Source: Bog-473 sp052140165 (GTDB lineage: Bacteria; Actinomycetota; Acidimicrobiia; Acidimicrobiales; RAAP-2). Taken from it: DNA of 64,000 nt. Shown piece after piece: positions 41,416 to 49,932 of the stretch (positions within the stretch are counted from its first letter, which is position 1; the number at the start of each line of letters is the position of its first letter). The stretch spans positions 1-64,000 of the forward strand of contig JBKQUM010000103.1 in assembly GCA_052140165.1 (NCBI GenBank), in the 5' to 3' direction. The notes beneath the pieces were generated by a model. It made no database searches. It was given only the letters and a program-made list of their open reading frames with translations, and was not told where the DNA came from. A program made the position numbers and the translations under genes.

Positions 41416-42746
41416 ACGTCGGGGCGCGGTCGGACATCCGCGTACCAGGCGAGAGCCAGGGCGACGCAGGCGCCGAACACCAGGACGTCGGTGATGCCGA
41501 CGGCCGCGACGACGGGCCCGATGAGGAGGTTGCCGACGCCGACTGTGCCGCCGAATCCCATCATCCACAGCGCCATGACGCGCCCGCGGACGTTCTCGTG
41601 GAGACGGGCCTGCAGGGTGGTGTTCAGGGCCGTGATGAACGCGAAATAGAACGCGCCGGTGATGGCGACGTTCACGTAGGCGGGCACCGGGCTGCGTTCG
41701 AGCGCGAATGCGCACAGCGAGAGGGAGTAGCCGACGAGGCAGATCCGCACGATCAGCGGCTTGGAGGTGCGGGCGAACACGGTGCCGATGGAGATCGCAC
41801 CCGCCAGGGCGCCGGTGCCGAAGCAGGCGTAGAGGATGCCGTAGTCCGGCGACTTCGAGAGGTTGATCCCGAGGTTGTGGGCCGCCACCACCGGCATCTG
41901 CCCGATGAAGGCCAGCGCCAGGAGGGAGAACAGGAACACGGTGACCAGGCACCGGCCCACCACCGGGTCCTGCCGGGCCACCGTGATGCCCGCGGTCAGC
42001 TGGCGCCAGCGGCTGGCCCGCGTCGGCACCTGGGGGACGGCGGGGAGGGTGACCATCATCAGCGCGCCCACCACGAACAGGTATGTCGCCGCGTTCCCGG
42101 CGAAGATCCACGCCGGACCGACGAGCGAGTAGAGGACGCCCCCGATGATCGGTCCGATGACCCGGGACGCGTTCATCTGGGCCGAGTTCAGCGAGATCGC
42201 GCCGGGCAGGTCCTCCCGGCCGACGAGGCCCGGGAGGATGGCCGAGTACGCGGGCCCGAACATGGCGCTCCCCGCGCCCACCATGAACACCATGGCGACC
42301 AGGAGCACCTTGGAAGGGTCGGGGGACAACACGACGAGGGCCACGGCGACCGAGAAGACGAGCTGCTCGATCGACAGGATGATGAGGAACCGCTTGCGGT
42401 CCACCTTGTCGGCCAACAGGCCCCCGACCATGGGCAGGACGAGGGTCGGACCGAGCTGGGCGAAGATGATGACGCCGACGAAGGTCGCCGAGTGGGTCAG
42501 GTCGTACGCGTACGCACCGAGGACGACGTTCTGCATCCAGGTGCCGATGTTCGACGCGAAGGCGCCGAGGAAGACGATGCGGAAGGTCCGGTGCGACAGG
42601 GCTGCCCGGGCGGTGCCCCGCCGGGGCGGCAGCGGGGTGTCGCCGTCGACGAGCGCGTCCTCGATCTCCTCTATGGAGATGCCGCTCTCGCCGCTGGTGT
42701 CGCCACCGGGGCCCCCGTCGCCGCGGCTGTCCGACTCGGCCCCCAC
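41382..42746 (-). CDS. MFS transporter, DHA3-like exporter
   Basis: The 454-residue protein has an about 50-residue acidic N-terminal cytoplasmic tail and 12 predicted helices. RIVFLGAFASNIGTWMQNVVLGAYAYDLT is a typical first-helix region of DHA3/EntS-like exporters, and GGLLADKVDRKRFLI is the MFS loop 2-3 motif. GTG 42746 follows TACCAT at 6 nt, a leaderless arrangement. The stop lies inside the convergent acyl-CoA synthetase gene. The cargo is unknown. Confidence 0.85.
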   Translation of the reverse strand: MGAESDSRGDGGPGGDTSGESGISIEEIEDALVDGDTPLPPRRGTARAALSHRTFRIVFLGAFASNIGTWMQNVVLGAYAYDLTHSATFVGVIIFAQLGPTLVLPMVGGLLADKVDRKRFLIILSIEQLVFSVAVALVVLSPDPSKVLLVAMVFMVGAGSAMFGPAYSAILPGLVGREDLPGAISLNSAQMNASRVIGPIIGGVLYSLVGPAWIFAGNAATYLFVVGALMMVTLPAVPQVPTRASRWRQLTAGITVARQDPVVGRCLVTVFLFSLLALAFIGQMPVVAAHNLGINLSKSPDYGILYACFGTGALAGAISIGTVFARTSKPLIVRICLVGYSLSLCAFALERSPVPAYVNVAITGAFYFAFITALNTTLQARLHENVRGRVMALWMMGFGGTVGVGNLLIGPVVAAVGITDVLVFGACVALALAWYADVRPRPDVQVVLGVELAQ

Positions 42747-42752
42747 ACGGCC

Positions 42753-42758
42753 ATGGTA
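42753..42758 (-). promoter_or_regulatory. Putative -10 box, leaderless promoter of the MFS gene
   Basis: On the minus strand TACCAT is followed by 6 nt (GGCCGT) and GTG 42746. No -35 box or ribosome site is apparent. Confidence 0.42.
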
Positions 42759-42785
42759 GGGGAGCCGCTCGTGCGGCGGGCCTGG

Positions 42786-44942
42786 TCAGGGACCGGCGGC
42801 CGAGCAGAGCGCCCCGCACGCGACGCTGAAGGCCGAGGCGGGCGCGAGGGGCACGTTGAGCACCGAGGCCGCACCGGCGTTGCGCTCCACCTGATAGACG
42901 CCGCCGACCAGGTGAGGCAGCTGGGCGGCCGTCGGGGCGAGGTGCGGCGTGTCCGCCGTGGTCAGCGTCACCCGGAGGCGCCAGCCGGCCGGCAGCTCGG
43001 TCATCGTCGGGAAGACGGCGATGTCCTGTCGTGTCACCTGGCCCGGGACGACGGCCTGCTGCGACGCCGCCGTCAGCGGGTGGACGGGCAGGAGCGGGAG
43101 GCCGTCGGGGGAGGTCCAGGTCCGCCCGGCGTCGAGGGCGCGCTGCGAGCCGGCCAGCGCTCCGGAGGAGAGGGGGACGCTGTCGCCCGACGGGGAGACG
43201 GCCTCGACCGTCGCCGCCAGCTCGGTGTCCGTCGTGTTCGACGTCGTGTACAAGGTCGCGTCGATAGGACCCGCCACGACCTCGGGTTCGGCGAAGGGCG
43301 CGGTCGTGTACGTCAACGCGCCCGGGCCCGTGCCCAGCGTGACGTCGTTGAGGTCGCACGGGTCGCCGGTGTCGAGCGACTGGAAGCCGAGGGCCAGCAG
43401 GCCCGCTCCCCATTGGTCGGTCTGGATGTCGCACGGGCTCGACGCGCCGGTGGACGCGATGGTGTCCGACCCACTGGCCGCGGCCGGCGCCTGCGGCACC
43501 AGGTCGCCGTCGTTGGGAGAGAGGGGGTCGCTCCCGCTCCGCCCCGGGGCGAGGTAGTACGCGGTCGGCGTGGCGGGGGGCAGGGGCCAGCGGGCCGCGT
43601 CGACCCACGACCCTCCCGAGTTCTGGATGTCGAGATGCAGCGGGGTCGTCGTCGCTCCCATCGGTGTCCGCTCACCCAGGAGCCAGGTGTCGAACCACTC
43701 GAGCTCGAGGGCCGACAGGTTGACACCCGTCCCCGTCGTCACGTGCTGCCAGGGTCCCATCAGCAGCTGGTACCGCGGGGTCACCGGTTGGTCCGGCGTC
43801 ATGGCGTCGTATTGCGACCGGCCGTCGTAGAGGTCCTGCAGGCCGACGTAGTTGAGTGGCTCACCCGATTCGAAGAGGTCGTTCCAGCCGCCGACCATGA
43901 AGGCGGGGATCTGGTCCGCCACCACGGCCGGCAGGTCGTGGGCCGGGCTGCGCGCCGCCCAGTAGCTGTCGTCGAAGGCGCCGGCTCCCTGCCCGGTCTC
44001 GACCGCGAGGATGAGCTGGAGGAAGGACACGAGGACCTGGCTGTGCGCCGCCTCGGTCGGTGTGAGGTTGGCCAGCCCGGACGCCAGGAGGGACGGGTTG
44101 CCGCTGCGCACGGCGGCGATCAGCGGCTGCAGGGCAGGGTTGGTCAGATTGAGGCCCGAGAGGAGCGCAATGTACGTCGCAGCGAACTCGAGGTCGGGGA
44201 TGCCGCCTTGCGTGACCGTGTCCGCATACAGATCGTTGCCCGAGATGATGGGGAAGATGGCCCTGATGGGCGAGTGCGCGCCGGCCGCCTCCACCGTCTG
44301 GAACTGGTTGATCCCCATGTAGGACTCGCCGAAGAGCCCGACCTCACCATTGGAGTCGGGCAGGTGCGCGGCCCACTGCGCCAGCGTGACGCCGTCGGTC
44401 GACTGCACGGGATCGAACAGGTCGAACGTGCCGCCCGAGTCTCCCGTGCCGCGCACGTCCGCGATGACGACCACGTAGCCCCGGTCGACGAGGTAGTCCA
44501 CGTTCGTGTTGGCGATCGCCGACGCGTAGACGATGAACTCCTTCCCGTACGGCGTCTGCTGCAGGAGGACGGGGAAGAGCCCGTTCGCCGGTGTGTCCGT
44601 CCCCGCGACGGTCGGGAAGTACACGTCCGCGCGCAGGATGGTGCCGTCGGACATCGCCACCGGCTGGTCGAGGAGCGAGCCCGTCCCGTACGTGGCCGGC
44701 TGGGGCTCCCACGACGACGGGGAGACCGTGTCCGCCGCGGCCGTGGCCGCCCCGAGGGCCTGCACCGACCTGGTCGAGGGGGCCGGCCCCTGTTGGCCCG
44801 GGACCAGGGGCGCCACAGCGAAGGCCGACAGCGTGACGACCATGGCCAAGCCGCCCATGGCCAGCCGCCACGGGACGGTGCCCATGAGGCGGCGGGTCCT
44901 CTCCTGGCTCCAGTGCACGTGCTTCCGGTGCTGCGCCCGCAT
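42786..44942 (-). CDS. Secreted CocE/NonD-type hydrolase (X-Pro peptidase S15 superfamily)
   Basis: The 718-residue protein has an export signal (MGTVPWRLAMGGLAMVVTLSAFAVAP, about residues 20-45), an alpha/beta-hydrolase domain and a C-terminal jelly-roll. Nucleophile elbow GLFGESYMG, Asp in VGGWNDLFESGE and His in MGPWQHVT make the triad, and VIADVRGTGDSGGTF is a family marker. CocE-type enzymes cleave esters or N-acyl/peptide bonds. ATG 44942 is used; a TTG lies two codons upstream. It is divergent from the cobalamin operon but not linked in role. Confidence 0.85.
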   Translation of the reverse strand: MRAQHRKHVHWSQERTRRLMGTVPWRLAMGGLAMVVTLSAFAVAPLVPGQQGPAPSTRSVQALGAATAAADTVSPSSWEPQPATYGTGSLLDQPVAMSDGTILRADVYFPTVAGTDTPANGLFPVLLQQTPYGKEFIVYASAIANTNVDYLVDRGYVVVIADVRGTGDSGGTFDLFDPVQSTDGVTLAQWAAHLPDSNGEVGLFGESYMGINQFQTVEAAGAHSPIRAIFPIISGNDLYADTVTQGGIPDLEFAATYIALLSGLNLTNPALQPLIAAVRSGNPSLLASGLANLTPTEAAHSQVLVSFLQLILAVETGQGAGAFDDSYWAARSPAHDLPAVVADQIPAFMVGGWNDLFESGEPLNYVGLQDLYDGRSQYDAMTPDQPVTPRYQLLMGPWQHVTTGTGVNLSALELEWFDTWLLGERTPMGATTTPLHLDIQNSGGSWVDAARWPLPPATPTAYYLAPGRSGSDPLSPNDGDLVPQAPAAASGSDTIASTGASSPCDIQTDQWGAGLLALGFQSLDTGDPCDLNDVTLGTGPGALTYTTAPFAEPEVVAGPIDATLYTTSNTTDTELAATVEAVSPSGDSVPLSSGALAGSQRALDAGRTWTSPDGLPLLPVHPLTAASQQAVVPGQVTRQDIAVFPTMTELPAGWRLRVTLTTADTPHLAPTAAQLPHLVGGVYQVERNAGAASVLNVPLAPASAFSVACGALCSAAGP

Positions 44943-45063
44943 TTCCAACGGCCCCCCGTACCTACAACTGCAGGGAGAACGTGTCTGCGACGTCTCTCCT
45001 GCGGTTCGCGATGGACGCCGATCCGGAGGGTGCGGTACGGTGCGACTGCTCCGGCCTTGTGCC

Positions 45064-45168
45064 GGGGTGGCCCAGGTTCAGCGAAGTCCGGTCGGAATCC
45101 GGCGCTGTCCCGCAATGGTGAGGCCCCCACACGGGGCGAGCCCAGCCGCCTGACTTGGGTCGACGCAA
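45064..45168 (+). ncRNA. Cobalamin (B12) riboswitch aptamer
   Basis: The core GAAGTCCGGTCGGAATCCGGCGCTGTCCCGCAATGGTGA (45083-45121) is the conserved B12-element centre. GAGCCCAGCCGCCTGAC (45138-45153) is the B12 box. Flanking arms GTGGCCCAGGTTCAG (45067-45081) and CTGACTTGGGTCGAC (45150-45164) pair as the closing stem. It lies upstream of a corrinoid import and remodelling operon, the expected context, and binding of adenosylcobalamin should repress it. Confidence 0.93.
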
Positions 45169-45177
45169 CCAGTCCTC

Positions 45178-45254
45178 GGAGGAAGGGCGGTTCGTTCGGT
45201 ACCCCCATCGGGTGTCGCAGCGGGCGCACTTCGTCCTCCGCACACGATGGAGGA
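45178..45254 (+). promoter_or_regulatory. Riboswitch expression platform: alternative pairing around the ribosome site
   Basis: TCCTCC (45234-45239) is a perfect complement of GGAGGA at 45249-45254, the ribosome site for TTG 45262, giving a sequestering hairpin with a 9-nt loop. An identical GGAGGA at 45178-45183, next to the aptamer, can capture the same TCCTCC and free the ribosome site. This suggests translational control; the switch direction is inferred. Confidence 0.6.
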
Positions 45255-45261
45255 TGATCGA

Positions 45262-46191
45262 TTGTTCACCAGGCCCAGAGGGATGCCTCTCGTGACGGCC
45301 CTCGCCGCCGCCGCCGCCGTGCTGTTCCCCGGGGCTGCCGCGTCCGCCGCGTCGGGCACCGCGTTTCCGGTAAAGGTGCGCGCCGCCAACGGCTCCGTCT
45401 CCATCCCGGCCCGCCCGACCGCGATCGTCTCACTGTCGCCGACCGCCACCGAGATGCTCTATGCGATCGGCGCGGGCAGCCAGGTCAAGGCGGTCGACGA
45501 GTACTCCGACTACCCGCCGAGCGCACCGCACACGAATCTCGACGGCGACGACCCGAACGTCGAGGCGATCGCCTCCTACAAGCCGGACCTGGTCGTGCTG
45601 TCGGACGAAGCCCCCGGAGTCGACAGCCAACTCGGCGAGCTCGGTATCCCGGTCCTGAGCGACCCTGCAGCCGCCAACCTCGCCCAGGAGTACGCGCAGT
45701 TCATGGAGCTGGGGGAGGCCACCGGCCACGAGGCGCAGGCGAGTGCCGAGGTGGCGAAGATCAAGGGCCAGATCTCTGCCATCGTGAAGTCGGTCCACAA
45801 GTCGGCGAAGCCGCTGACCTACTACTACGAGCTGGACCAGACCTACTACTCGGCGACGTCGAGCACGTTCATCGGGCAGGTCCTGGGCCTGCTCGGGCTG
45901 CGCAGCATTGCGGACGCCGCCAAGGGTGCGGCGGCCAGCGGCGGATACCCGCAGCTGAGCGGCGAGTTCATCCTGAAGTCCGACCCCCGGTACATCTTTC
46001 TCGCCGACACGATCTGCTGCGGCCAGTCGCCCGCGACCGTCGCGGCGCGGCCGGGCTGGTCCGACCTCACCGCCGTCAAGGACGGCCGGGTGCTCAAGCT
46101 GAACGACGACATCGCGTCGCGGTGGGGGCCGCGGATCGTGATCCTGCTCTCCGAGGTGGCGGCCGAGCTGCAGCAACATCCGGCGTCGTGA
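45262..46191 (+). CDS. btuF: Corrinoid-binding ABC transporter substrate-binding protein (BtuF-like)
   Basis: The 309-residue exported protein has a signal (LVTALAAAAAVLFPGAAASAASG) and the class III periplasmic binding fold: TAIVSLSPTATEMLYAIGAGSQVKAVDEYSDYP, NVEAIASYKPDLVVLSD and a C-terminal WSDLTAVKDGRVLKLNDD. This matches BtuF-type B12 binders. TTG 45262 has GGAGG 8 nt upstream; ATG 45247 is in frame, but the ribosome site then falls inside the ORF. Being first behind a B12 riboswitch identifies corrinoid as ligand. There is no lipobox, so anchoring is unclear. Confidence 0.88.
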   Translation: MFTRPRGMPLVTALAAAAAVLFPGAAASAASGTAFPVKVRAANGSVSIPARPTAIVSLSPTATEMLYAIGAGSQVKAVDEYSDYPPSAPHTNLDGDDPNVEAIASYKPDLVVLSDEAPGVDSQLGELGIPVLSDPAAANLAQEYAQFMELGEATGHEAQASAEVAKIKGQISAIVKSVHKSAKPLTYYYELDQTYYSATSSTFIGQVLGLLGLRSIADAAKGAAASGGYPQLSGEFILKSDPRYIFLADTICCGQSPATVAARPGWSDLTAVKDGRVLKLNDDIASRWGPRIVILLSEVAAELQQHPAS

Positions 46192-46192
46192 C

Positions 46193-47299
46193 ATGACCGC
46201 CACCGCGCCGGCCCGTGCGACCGAACCGGTTGCCGTGGACGCGCCCGAGGTGCGCGGGCCGGGCGCGCGCCGGACGTGGGTCCCGATGGTGGTCGCGGCG
46301 TCGATCATGATCGTCATCAGCCTCGTGTCCGTCTGTGTCGGACCCGTCTCTGTGCCGCCGTCGCAGGTGCTGGGCACATTGCTGGCGCACGTGCCGCTGC
46401 TCCACTTCCACACGAGCACGCCCCCCATCGACCAGGCCATCGTCTGGCAGCTGCGCATGCCGCGGATCGTGCTGGCCGGGCTCGTCGGCGCCATGCTCGC
46501 GGCCGGGGGTGCGGCGTACCAGGGCATCTTCCGCAACCCGTTGGCCGATCCCTACCTGCTCGGTGTCGCCGCCGGAGCCGGGCTGGGCGCGACGATCGAG
46601 ATCGTCTACGGCGGCGATTCGTCCACCTTCCTGCCGATCTTCGCGTTCGTGGGCGGGTCTCTGGCCGTCGCCGCGACGTACCTGATCGGCGTGGCGGGCG
46701 GGCGGCGCGCCTGGGGTCGTTCCATCGTCCTGGCGGGGGTGGCGGTGGCGGCGCTGCTGACGGCCATTCAGACGTACCTCCAGCAGAGGGACGCCGAGCA
46801 GATCCGCCAGATCTACAACTGGATCCTCGGGAGCTTCTCCGTGGCATCGTGGTCCGACGTGACCCTGATCCTGCCTTACGTGGTGGTGAGCGCGGCGGTG
46901 CTCCTCGCCCACCGGCGGATGCTCGACGTGCTGCGAGTGGGTGAGGAGGAGGCGGGCACGCTCGGCATCCACGCCGCCCGTACCCGGCTCATCGTCGTGG
47001 CGGCGGCGACGCTCGGCACTGCGGCGGCGGTGTCGGTCAGCGGCCTCATCGGGTTCGTCGGGATCATCGTCGCCCATACCGTGCGGTTGACGGCGGGGGC
47101 GAGCTACCGGATCATCGTGCCGGTCTCGATGATCGCCGGCGCGGCCTTCCTGATCGGTGCCGACCTGATCGCGCGCACGGTCGAGGCGCCGGCCGAGGTG
47201 CCGATCGGCGTCGTGACGGCATGCATCGGGGCACCGTTCTTCCTCTTCGTGCTCGTGTCCCGGCGCGCGGCGCGCGGCGTCGGGGTGGGGGACACCTGA
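46193..47299 (+). CDS. btuC: Corrinoid ABC transporter permease (BtuC/FecCD family)
   Basis: The 368-residue protein has about ten helices typical of FecCD permeases: LRMPRIVLAGLVGAMLAAGGAAYQGIFRNPLADPYLLGVAAGA, NWILGSFSVASW and SGLIGFVGIIVAHTVR, the last being the coupling-helix region. The N-terminal about 25 residues form a cytoplasmic Pro/Arg tail. It begins one nucleotide after the BtuF stop and is coupled to the ATPase gene through an ATG/TGA overlap. With BtuF and BtuD it forms a corrinoid importer, by riboswitch context. Confidence 0.9.
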   Translation: MTATAPARATEPVAVDAPEVRGPGARRTWVPMVVAASIMIVISLVSVCVGPVSVPPSQVLGTLLAHVPLLHFHTSTPPIDQAIVWQLRMPRIVLAGLVGAMLAAGGAAYQGIFRNPLADPYLLGVAAGAGLGATIEIVYGGDSSTFLPIFAFVGGSLAVAATYLIGVAGGRRAWGRSIVLAGVAVAALLTAIQTYLQQRDAEQIRQIYNWILGSFSVASWSDVTLILPYVVVSAAVLLAHRRMLDVLRVGEEEAGTLGIHAARTRLIVVAAATLGTAAAVSVSGLIGFVGIIVAHTVRLTAGASYRIIVPVSMIAGAAFLIGADLIARTVEAPAEVPIGVVTACIGAPFFLFVLVSRRAARGVGVGDT

Positions 47300-48201
47300 T
47301 GGCGCGGCTCGGCACGGTGATCCGCCTGGCCGAGCGGCGGGGACGGCGCGGCGCCGGCCCCCAGGGGGACGGCGCCATGGTCGAGCTGGGCGGCGTCACG
47401 GTGCGCTTCGACGGCCGGGTGGTGGTCGATGCGGTCACGGCGTCAGTGGGACGGGGGGAGTGGGTCGGCCTGATCGGCGCCAACGGTGCCGGGAAGACGA
47501 CACTGATCAAGGCCGTGGCCGGTCTGGTCGACCACGACGGGGAGGTGCGGGTCGGGGGGAAGTCGTCGGCCGCCATGGGTCGTCGGGAGCGGGCCCGGTC
47601 GGTGGCCTACGTGCCCCAGTCGCCCGAGTTGCCCGCCGACATGTCGGTGACCGACTACACGCTCCTGGGTCGGACGCCGCACATCGCGTACCTCGCGGTG
47701 GAGTCCAGGGCCGACCTTTCGCAGTGCGCGGAGCTCCTGGAGCGCCTGGGCCTCGCACCGCTTGCGGCGCGGCCGTTGTCGACACTCTCGGGCGGCGAAC
47801 GACAGAGGGTCGTCCTGGCGCGGGCGCTGGCCCAGGAGGCACCGGTGCTCCTGATGGACGAGCCGACCAGCGCGCTCGACCTCTCCCACCGGATGGAGGC
47901 ACTCGAGAGCGTCGACGAGCTCCGGCGCGAGTGGGGCCTGACGGTGGTCAGCGCCCTGCACGACCTGACGTTGGCCGGGCAGTTCGCCGACCGGCTGCTG
48001 CTCCTCTCCGGCGGCTCGGTGGCCGCGTTCGGGACCCCGGCCGAGGTGCTCGACGAATCGGTGTTGGGAGAGGCCTTCGACTGCGCGGTGCGCATCATCC
48101 GGACGGACGACGGCGAGCTGGTGATCGTGCCGCGGCGCACCGTGCCGCGCCGGGCCGGGCCGGCGCACGCCGGCGATGAGGGAGACAAGGAGGCGCAATG
48201 A
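47299..48201 (+). CDS. btuD: Corrinoid ABC transporter ATPase (BtuD-like)
   Basis: The 300-residue ATPase has Walker A GANGAGKTT, the YVPQSPELPADMSV Q-loop, signature LSGGERQRV, Walker B VLLMDEPTSALD and switch SALHDLTL, typical of FepC/BtuD importers. The first 26 residues are a basic extension before MVELGGVTVRF, so ATG 47377 could be the actual start. ATG 47299 shares a base with the permease stop. The C-terminal 40 residues (after VLDESVLGEAF) extend past the fold. Its 3' end overlaps the CobO gene (ATGA). Confidence 0.9.
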   Translation: MARLGTVIRLAERRGRRGAGPQGDGAMVELGGVTVRFDGRVVVDAVTASVGRGEWVGLIGANGAGKTTLIKAVAGLVDHDGEVRVGGKSSAAMGRRERARSVAYVPQSPELPADMSVTDYTLLGRTPHIAYLAVESRADLSQCAELLERLGLAPLAARPLSTLSGGERQRVVLARALAQEAPVLLMDEPTSALDLSHRMEALESVDELRREWGLTVVSALHDLTLAGQFADRLLLLSGGSVAAFGTPAEVLDESVLGEAFDCAVRIIRTDDGELVIVPRRTVPRRAGPAHAGDEGDKEAQ

Positions 48202-48782
48202 GCGGAGACGTGCCGACCTCGCGGGTGCCGTTGCCGACGCCCACCACGCCACCGGAGCGTCAACGCGTCGACTCCGTGGTCGTGGTCAACACCGGTGACG
48301 GCAAGGGGAAGTCGACGGCCGCCTTCGGCGTGATGGGTCGGGCCTGGGCGAGAGGCTGGCGCGTCGGCGTCGTGCAGTTCATGAAGAGCGGTGACTGGAA
48401 GGTCGGTGAGCAGAAGCTGGCCCGGCATCTGGGCGTGGACTGGTGGACCCTGGGGGACGGCTTCACGTGGGAGTCCACCGATCTGGACGAATCGGCCGCC
48501 AAGAACATCCACGCCTGGAGCGTCGCCAGGGACAAGTTGGCCTCCGGTGACTACGAGCTGCTGATCCTCGACGAGCTGACCTACGTCGTCAATTACGGCT
48601 GGGTCTCCGCGGCCGAGGTGGTCGAGGGGATCCGCAATCGGGCGCCGAAGACGAACGTCGTCGTGACCGGACGGGACGCCCCACCCGAGCTGGTCGATGT
48701 CGCCGACACCGTCACCGAGATGAAGAAGGTCAAGCACGCGTACGAGCGGGGTGTCCGCGCCATGAAGGGGATCGAGTATTGA
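48198..48782 (+). CDS. cobO: Cob(I)alamin/corrinoid adenosyltransferase CobO
   Basis: The 194-residue enzyme has the CobO/CobA/BtuR P-loop TGDGKGKSTAAFG near residue 33, WARGWRVGVVQFMKSGDW, LILDELTYVVNYGW (Walker B-like) and VVVTGRDAPPEL, the full CobA-type pattern. It attaches the 5'-deoxyadenosyl group of ATP to cobalt of corrinoids, including imported incomplete ones. It overlaps both flanking genes by four bases. Adenosylation is required before CbiZ, CobU and CobS act, so its place in the operon fits. Confidence 0.95.
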   Translation: MSGDVPTSRVPLPTPTTPPERQRVDSVVVVNTGDGKGKSTAAFGVMGRAWARGWRVGVVQFMKSGDWKVGEQKLARHLGVDWWTLGDGFTWESTDLDESAAKNIHAWSVARDKLASGDYELLILDELTYVVNYGWVSAAEVVEGIRNRAPKTNVVVTGRDAPPELVDVADTVTEMKKVKHAYERGVRAMKGIEY

Positions 48783-49408
48783 GCGCGTCCGAGTTGCACG
48801 CATTCGGCGGAGTGCCGGCTCTCGCAGCCCTGGCCTGGCCGCTCACCGTGCCGCTTCTCTCGGCCTCGACGGCGCCGGTGGGCGGGGGTATCGGTCCCCG
48901 CCATTGGGTGGTCAACGCCCAGGTCCCGTCGGATTACGGGCGCCGGGACGTCGCGGCCCACATCGCCGAGGTGGCCGACGCGCTCGGCCTCGCCGGCCCG
49001 GGGGTCGGGATGCTCACCGCCGCCGAGGTGGACGCTGCGGCGGTGGCCGAGGACGACGGCGTCAGGGTCGAGGCGACGGTGGGCCTCAGCCGGCCGGTCT
49101 GGGCGGCTGCGCCGGCGGAGGGGTGCGAGGTGGCTGTCGCGCCCGGCACGGTGAACGTCGTCGTCTTCCTCCCGGTCCGGCACACCGACGCCGCCCTGGC
49201 CAACATGCTGTGCACGGTCACGGAGGCCAAGGTGCAGGCGTTCCTCGACGGTGGAGTCCCCGGCACCGGCACCGCCTCGGATGCCGTCACCGTCCTCTGC
49301 CCGCCGTCGGGCCCGGCGGAGCCGTTCGGCGGCCCTCGCTCGGAGCTCGGGGCCCGGGTGGCCCGCGCCACCTACGCCGCCCTCCGGTCGGGAATGGCGG
49401 CGCGGTGA
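48779..49408 (+). CDS. cbiZ: Adenosylcobinamide amidohydrolase CbiZ
   Basis: The 209-residue protein fits the CbiZ family: RHWVVNAQVPSDYGRRDVAAHIAEV, VGMLTAAEV, VEATVGLSRPVW, GTVNVVVFLPVRHTDAALANMLCTVTEAK and the C-terminal GTASDAVTVLCP. CbiZ cleaves the aminopropanol side chain of adenosylcobinamide or unsuitable cobamides, giving adenosylcobyric acid for rebuilding. It starts at TTG 48779 overlapping the CobO stop. Its presence between CobO and CobU points to salvage and remodelling of foreign corrinoids. Confidence 0.9.
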   Translation: MSASELHAFGGVPALAALAWPLTVPLLSASTAPVGGGIGPRHWVVNAQVPSDYGRRDVAAHIAEVADALGLAGPGVGMLTAAEVDAAAVAEDDGVRVEATVGLSRPVWAAAPAEGCEVAVAPGTVNVVVFLPVRHTDAALANMLCTVTEAKVQAFLDGGVPGTGTASDAVTVLCPPSGPAEPFGGPRSELGARVARATYAALRSGMAAR

Positions 49409-49932
49409 TCACGCTCGTCCTCGGTGGCACGCGTTCGGGGAAGTCCGCGGTGGCCGAGGGCCTCGCGGCACGGCAGGGTCCGGCGGTGACCTACGTCGCC
49501 ACCATGATCCCCCGCGGGGACCCCGACCTCGAGGCGCGCATCGCTGCGCACCGGGCGCGGCGCGACCCGGCGTGGGAGACCGTGGACGCGGGCGACGACC
49601 TGCCCGTCCTGTTGTCGACGCTGCGCGGGACCGTGCTGGTGGACTCGCTCGGTCCCTGGGTGGCGGCGCTCTGCACGGACCCCGGCATCGCGGCCCCCGC
49701 AGCGGGAACCGGCGGCGGGCGCCTGTGCGTGGCCCTCCGCGAGAGGTCGGGTGACACGATCGTGGTCTCCGACGAGGTCGGGATGGCGGTGCACCCCTCC
49801 ACGGAGGAGGGCCGCCGGTTCCAAGATGCCCTCGGCTCGGTCAACCACGCCGTCTCGGCGGTGGCCGACCGCGTCTACCTCGTGGTTGCCGGCCGGCCGC
49901 TGGAGCTGCCTGCGGTCGGAGGGCTCCCGTGA
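49405..49932 (+). CDS. cobU: Adenosylcobinamide kinase / GTP:cobinamide-phosphate guanylyltransferase CobU
   Basis: The 175-residue enzyme begins ITLVLGGTRSGKSAVAEGLA (P-loop) and continues VTYVATMIPRGDPDLEARIAAHRARRDPAWETVD. Later VVSDEVGMAVHPSTEEGRRFQDALGSVNHAVSAVADRVYLVVAGRPL completes the CobU pattern. It phosphorylates adenosylcobinamide and transfers GMP to make AdoCbi-GDP. GTG 49405 overlaps the CbiZ stop by four bases (GTGA), as do most junctions in this operon. Confidence 0.95.
   Translation: MITLVLGGTRSGKSAVAEGLAARQGPAVTYVATMIPRGDPDLEARIAAHRARRDPAWETVDAGDDLPVLLSTLRGTVLVDSLGPWVAALCTDPGIAAPAAGTGGGRLCVALRERSGDTIVVSDEVGMAVHPSTEEGRRFQDALGSVNHAVSAVADRVYLVVAGRPLELPAVGGLP

Noticed and set aside
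39670..45257. Very long open frames opposite real genes (for example 1312 codons at 39670-43608 and 1219 codons at 41598-45257)
   Set aside because: They are antisense to well-supported genes, are Arg/Gly/Pro/His-rich without domains, and reflect the high GC content.
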